This document shows, piece by piece, positions 15,014 to 15,123 of a stretch of DNA of 15,123 nucleotides (position 1 is the first letter of the stretch; each line of letters starts with the position of its first letter). The translations under genes and the position numbers were made by a program. The notes beneath the pieces were generated by a model that was given only the letters and a program-made list of their open reading frames with translations, had not been told where the DNA came from and searched no databases. The stretch is from Desulfosarcina sp. (GTDB lineage Bacteria; Desulfobacterota; Desulfobacteria; Desulfobacterales; Desulfosarcinaceae), in assembly GCA_030642405.1 (NCBI GenBank), contig DAOWNV010000033.1:1-15123 (forward strand), written 5' to 3'.

Positions 15014-15123
15014 ATGTCCCGGTTCGGACTCAAACCTGGACTGCTCCAGGGCCTTACCGGTATTCGGGAGCGGCGTTTTTGGGATGCCGACCAGCAGGCA
15101 AGCGATGTCGCAACCCTGGCTGC
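15014..15123 (+). CDS. FabH/OleA-type 3-oxoacyl-ACP synthase III-like fragment (N-terminus missing, runs off the window)
   Basis: The last 110 bases encode MSRFGLKPGLLQGLTGIRERRFWDADQQASDVATLAA in total (shown in parts: TGIRERRFWD and ASDVATLAA are the key motifs). They match the region after the first 30-40 residues of thiolase-fold synthases such as FabH and OleA, where GIRERR and SDxAT are conserved. The similarity seems to continue upstream of the ATG (LVEP, from 15002), but a TAG at 14999-15001 closes the frame. The normal N-terminal strand and helix are therefore absent. No good ribosome-binding site precedes ATG 15014. The active-site cysteine would lie beyond the window. This is either a truncated gene, a rearrangement border, or an assembly join. 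Confidence 0.5.
   Translation, partial: MSRFGLKPGLLQGLTGIRERRFWDADQQASDVATLA

Overview
The window looks like core chromosome of a free-living bacterium. The best fit is Desulfobacterota, Desulfobacterales-like. This is an inference from the split ATP-synthase layout (atpZ-atpI-atpB-atpE without the F1 genes), the DUF2232 membrane protein next to rplI and dnaB, a long-form HflX, and an unusual DnaA. No 16S rRNA or other marker settles the taxonomy. I see no tRNA, rRNA, CRISPR array, insertion sequence or phage gene.

Layout. Positions 1-2515 (+ strand): the end of a comF-type phosphoribosyltransferase, a pgeF/YfiH laccase-domain enzyme, and a pyrK-type iron-sulfur flavoprotein. Positions 2619-4347 (+): four membrane-sector genes of an F-type ATP synthase (atpZ, atpI, atpB, atpE), closed by a strong hairpin terminator that also faces the convergent gene uvrA (4499-7345, - strand). 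Positions 7346-8029: a 684-bp AT-rich gap between the divergent genes uvrA and dnaA. Positions 8030-9385 (+): a DnaA family replication initiator with altered nucleotide- and DNA-binding motifs, not followed by dnaN. Positions 9378-14999 (- strand): reading from right to left, a DUF2232 membrane protein, rplI, dnaB, hflX, a suhB-like inositol-phosphatase family gene, and a small four-cysteine protein whose 3' end overlaps that of dnaA. Positions 15002-15123 (+): the edge of a FabH/OleA-type thiolase-fold synthase whose N-terminal part is missing just where the DUF2232 gene begins.

How they fit together. The right half is an information-processing cluster: replicative helicase DnaB, ribosomal protein bL9, ribosome-associated GTPase HflX, and the initiator DnaA facing them. 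dnaB and hflX share an ATGA stop/start overlap, and the four-cysteine protein is probably translated together with suhB, so these are likely co-expressed. The left half supplies the proton or sodium channel of ATP synthase; the catalytic F1 genes and the PyrD partner of PyrK must lie elsewhere.

Most of the window is ordinary housekeeping sequence. The points worth a second look are the aberrant DnaA and its AT-rich upstream region, the small cysteine protein, the cation-binding residues of the c subunit, the near-repeated atpB/atpE start regions, the nested direct repeats before suhB, and the abrupt junction near 15000. I found no convincing new defence, mobile or RNA-based system.
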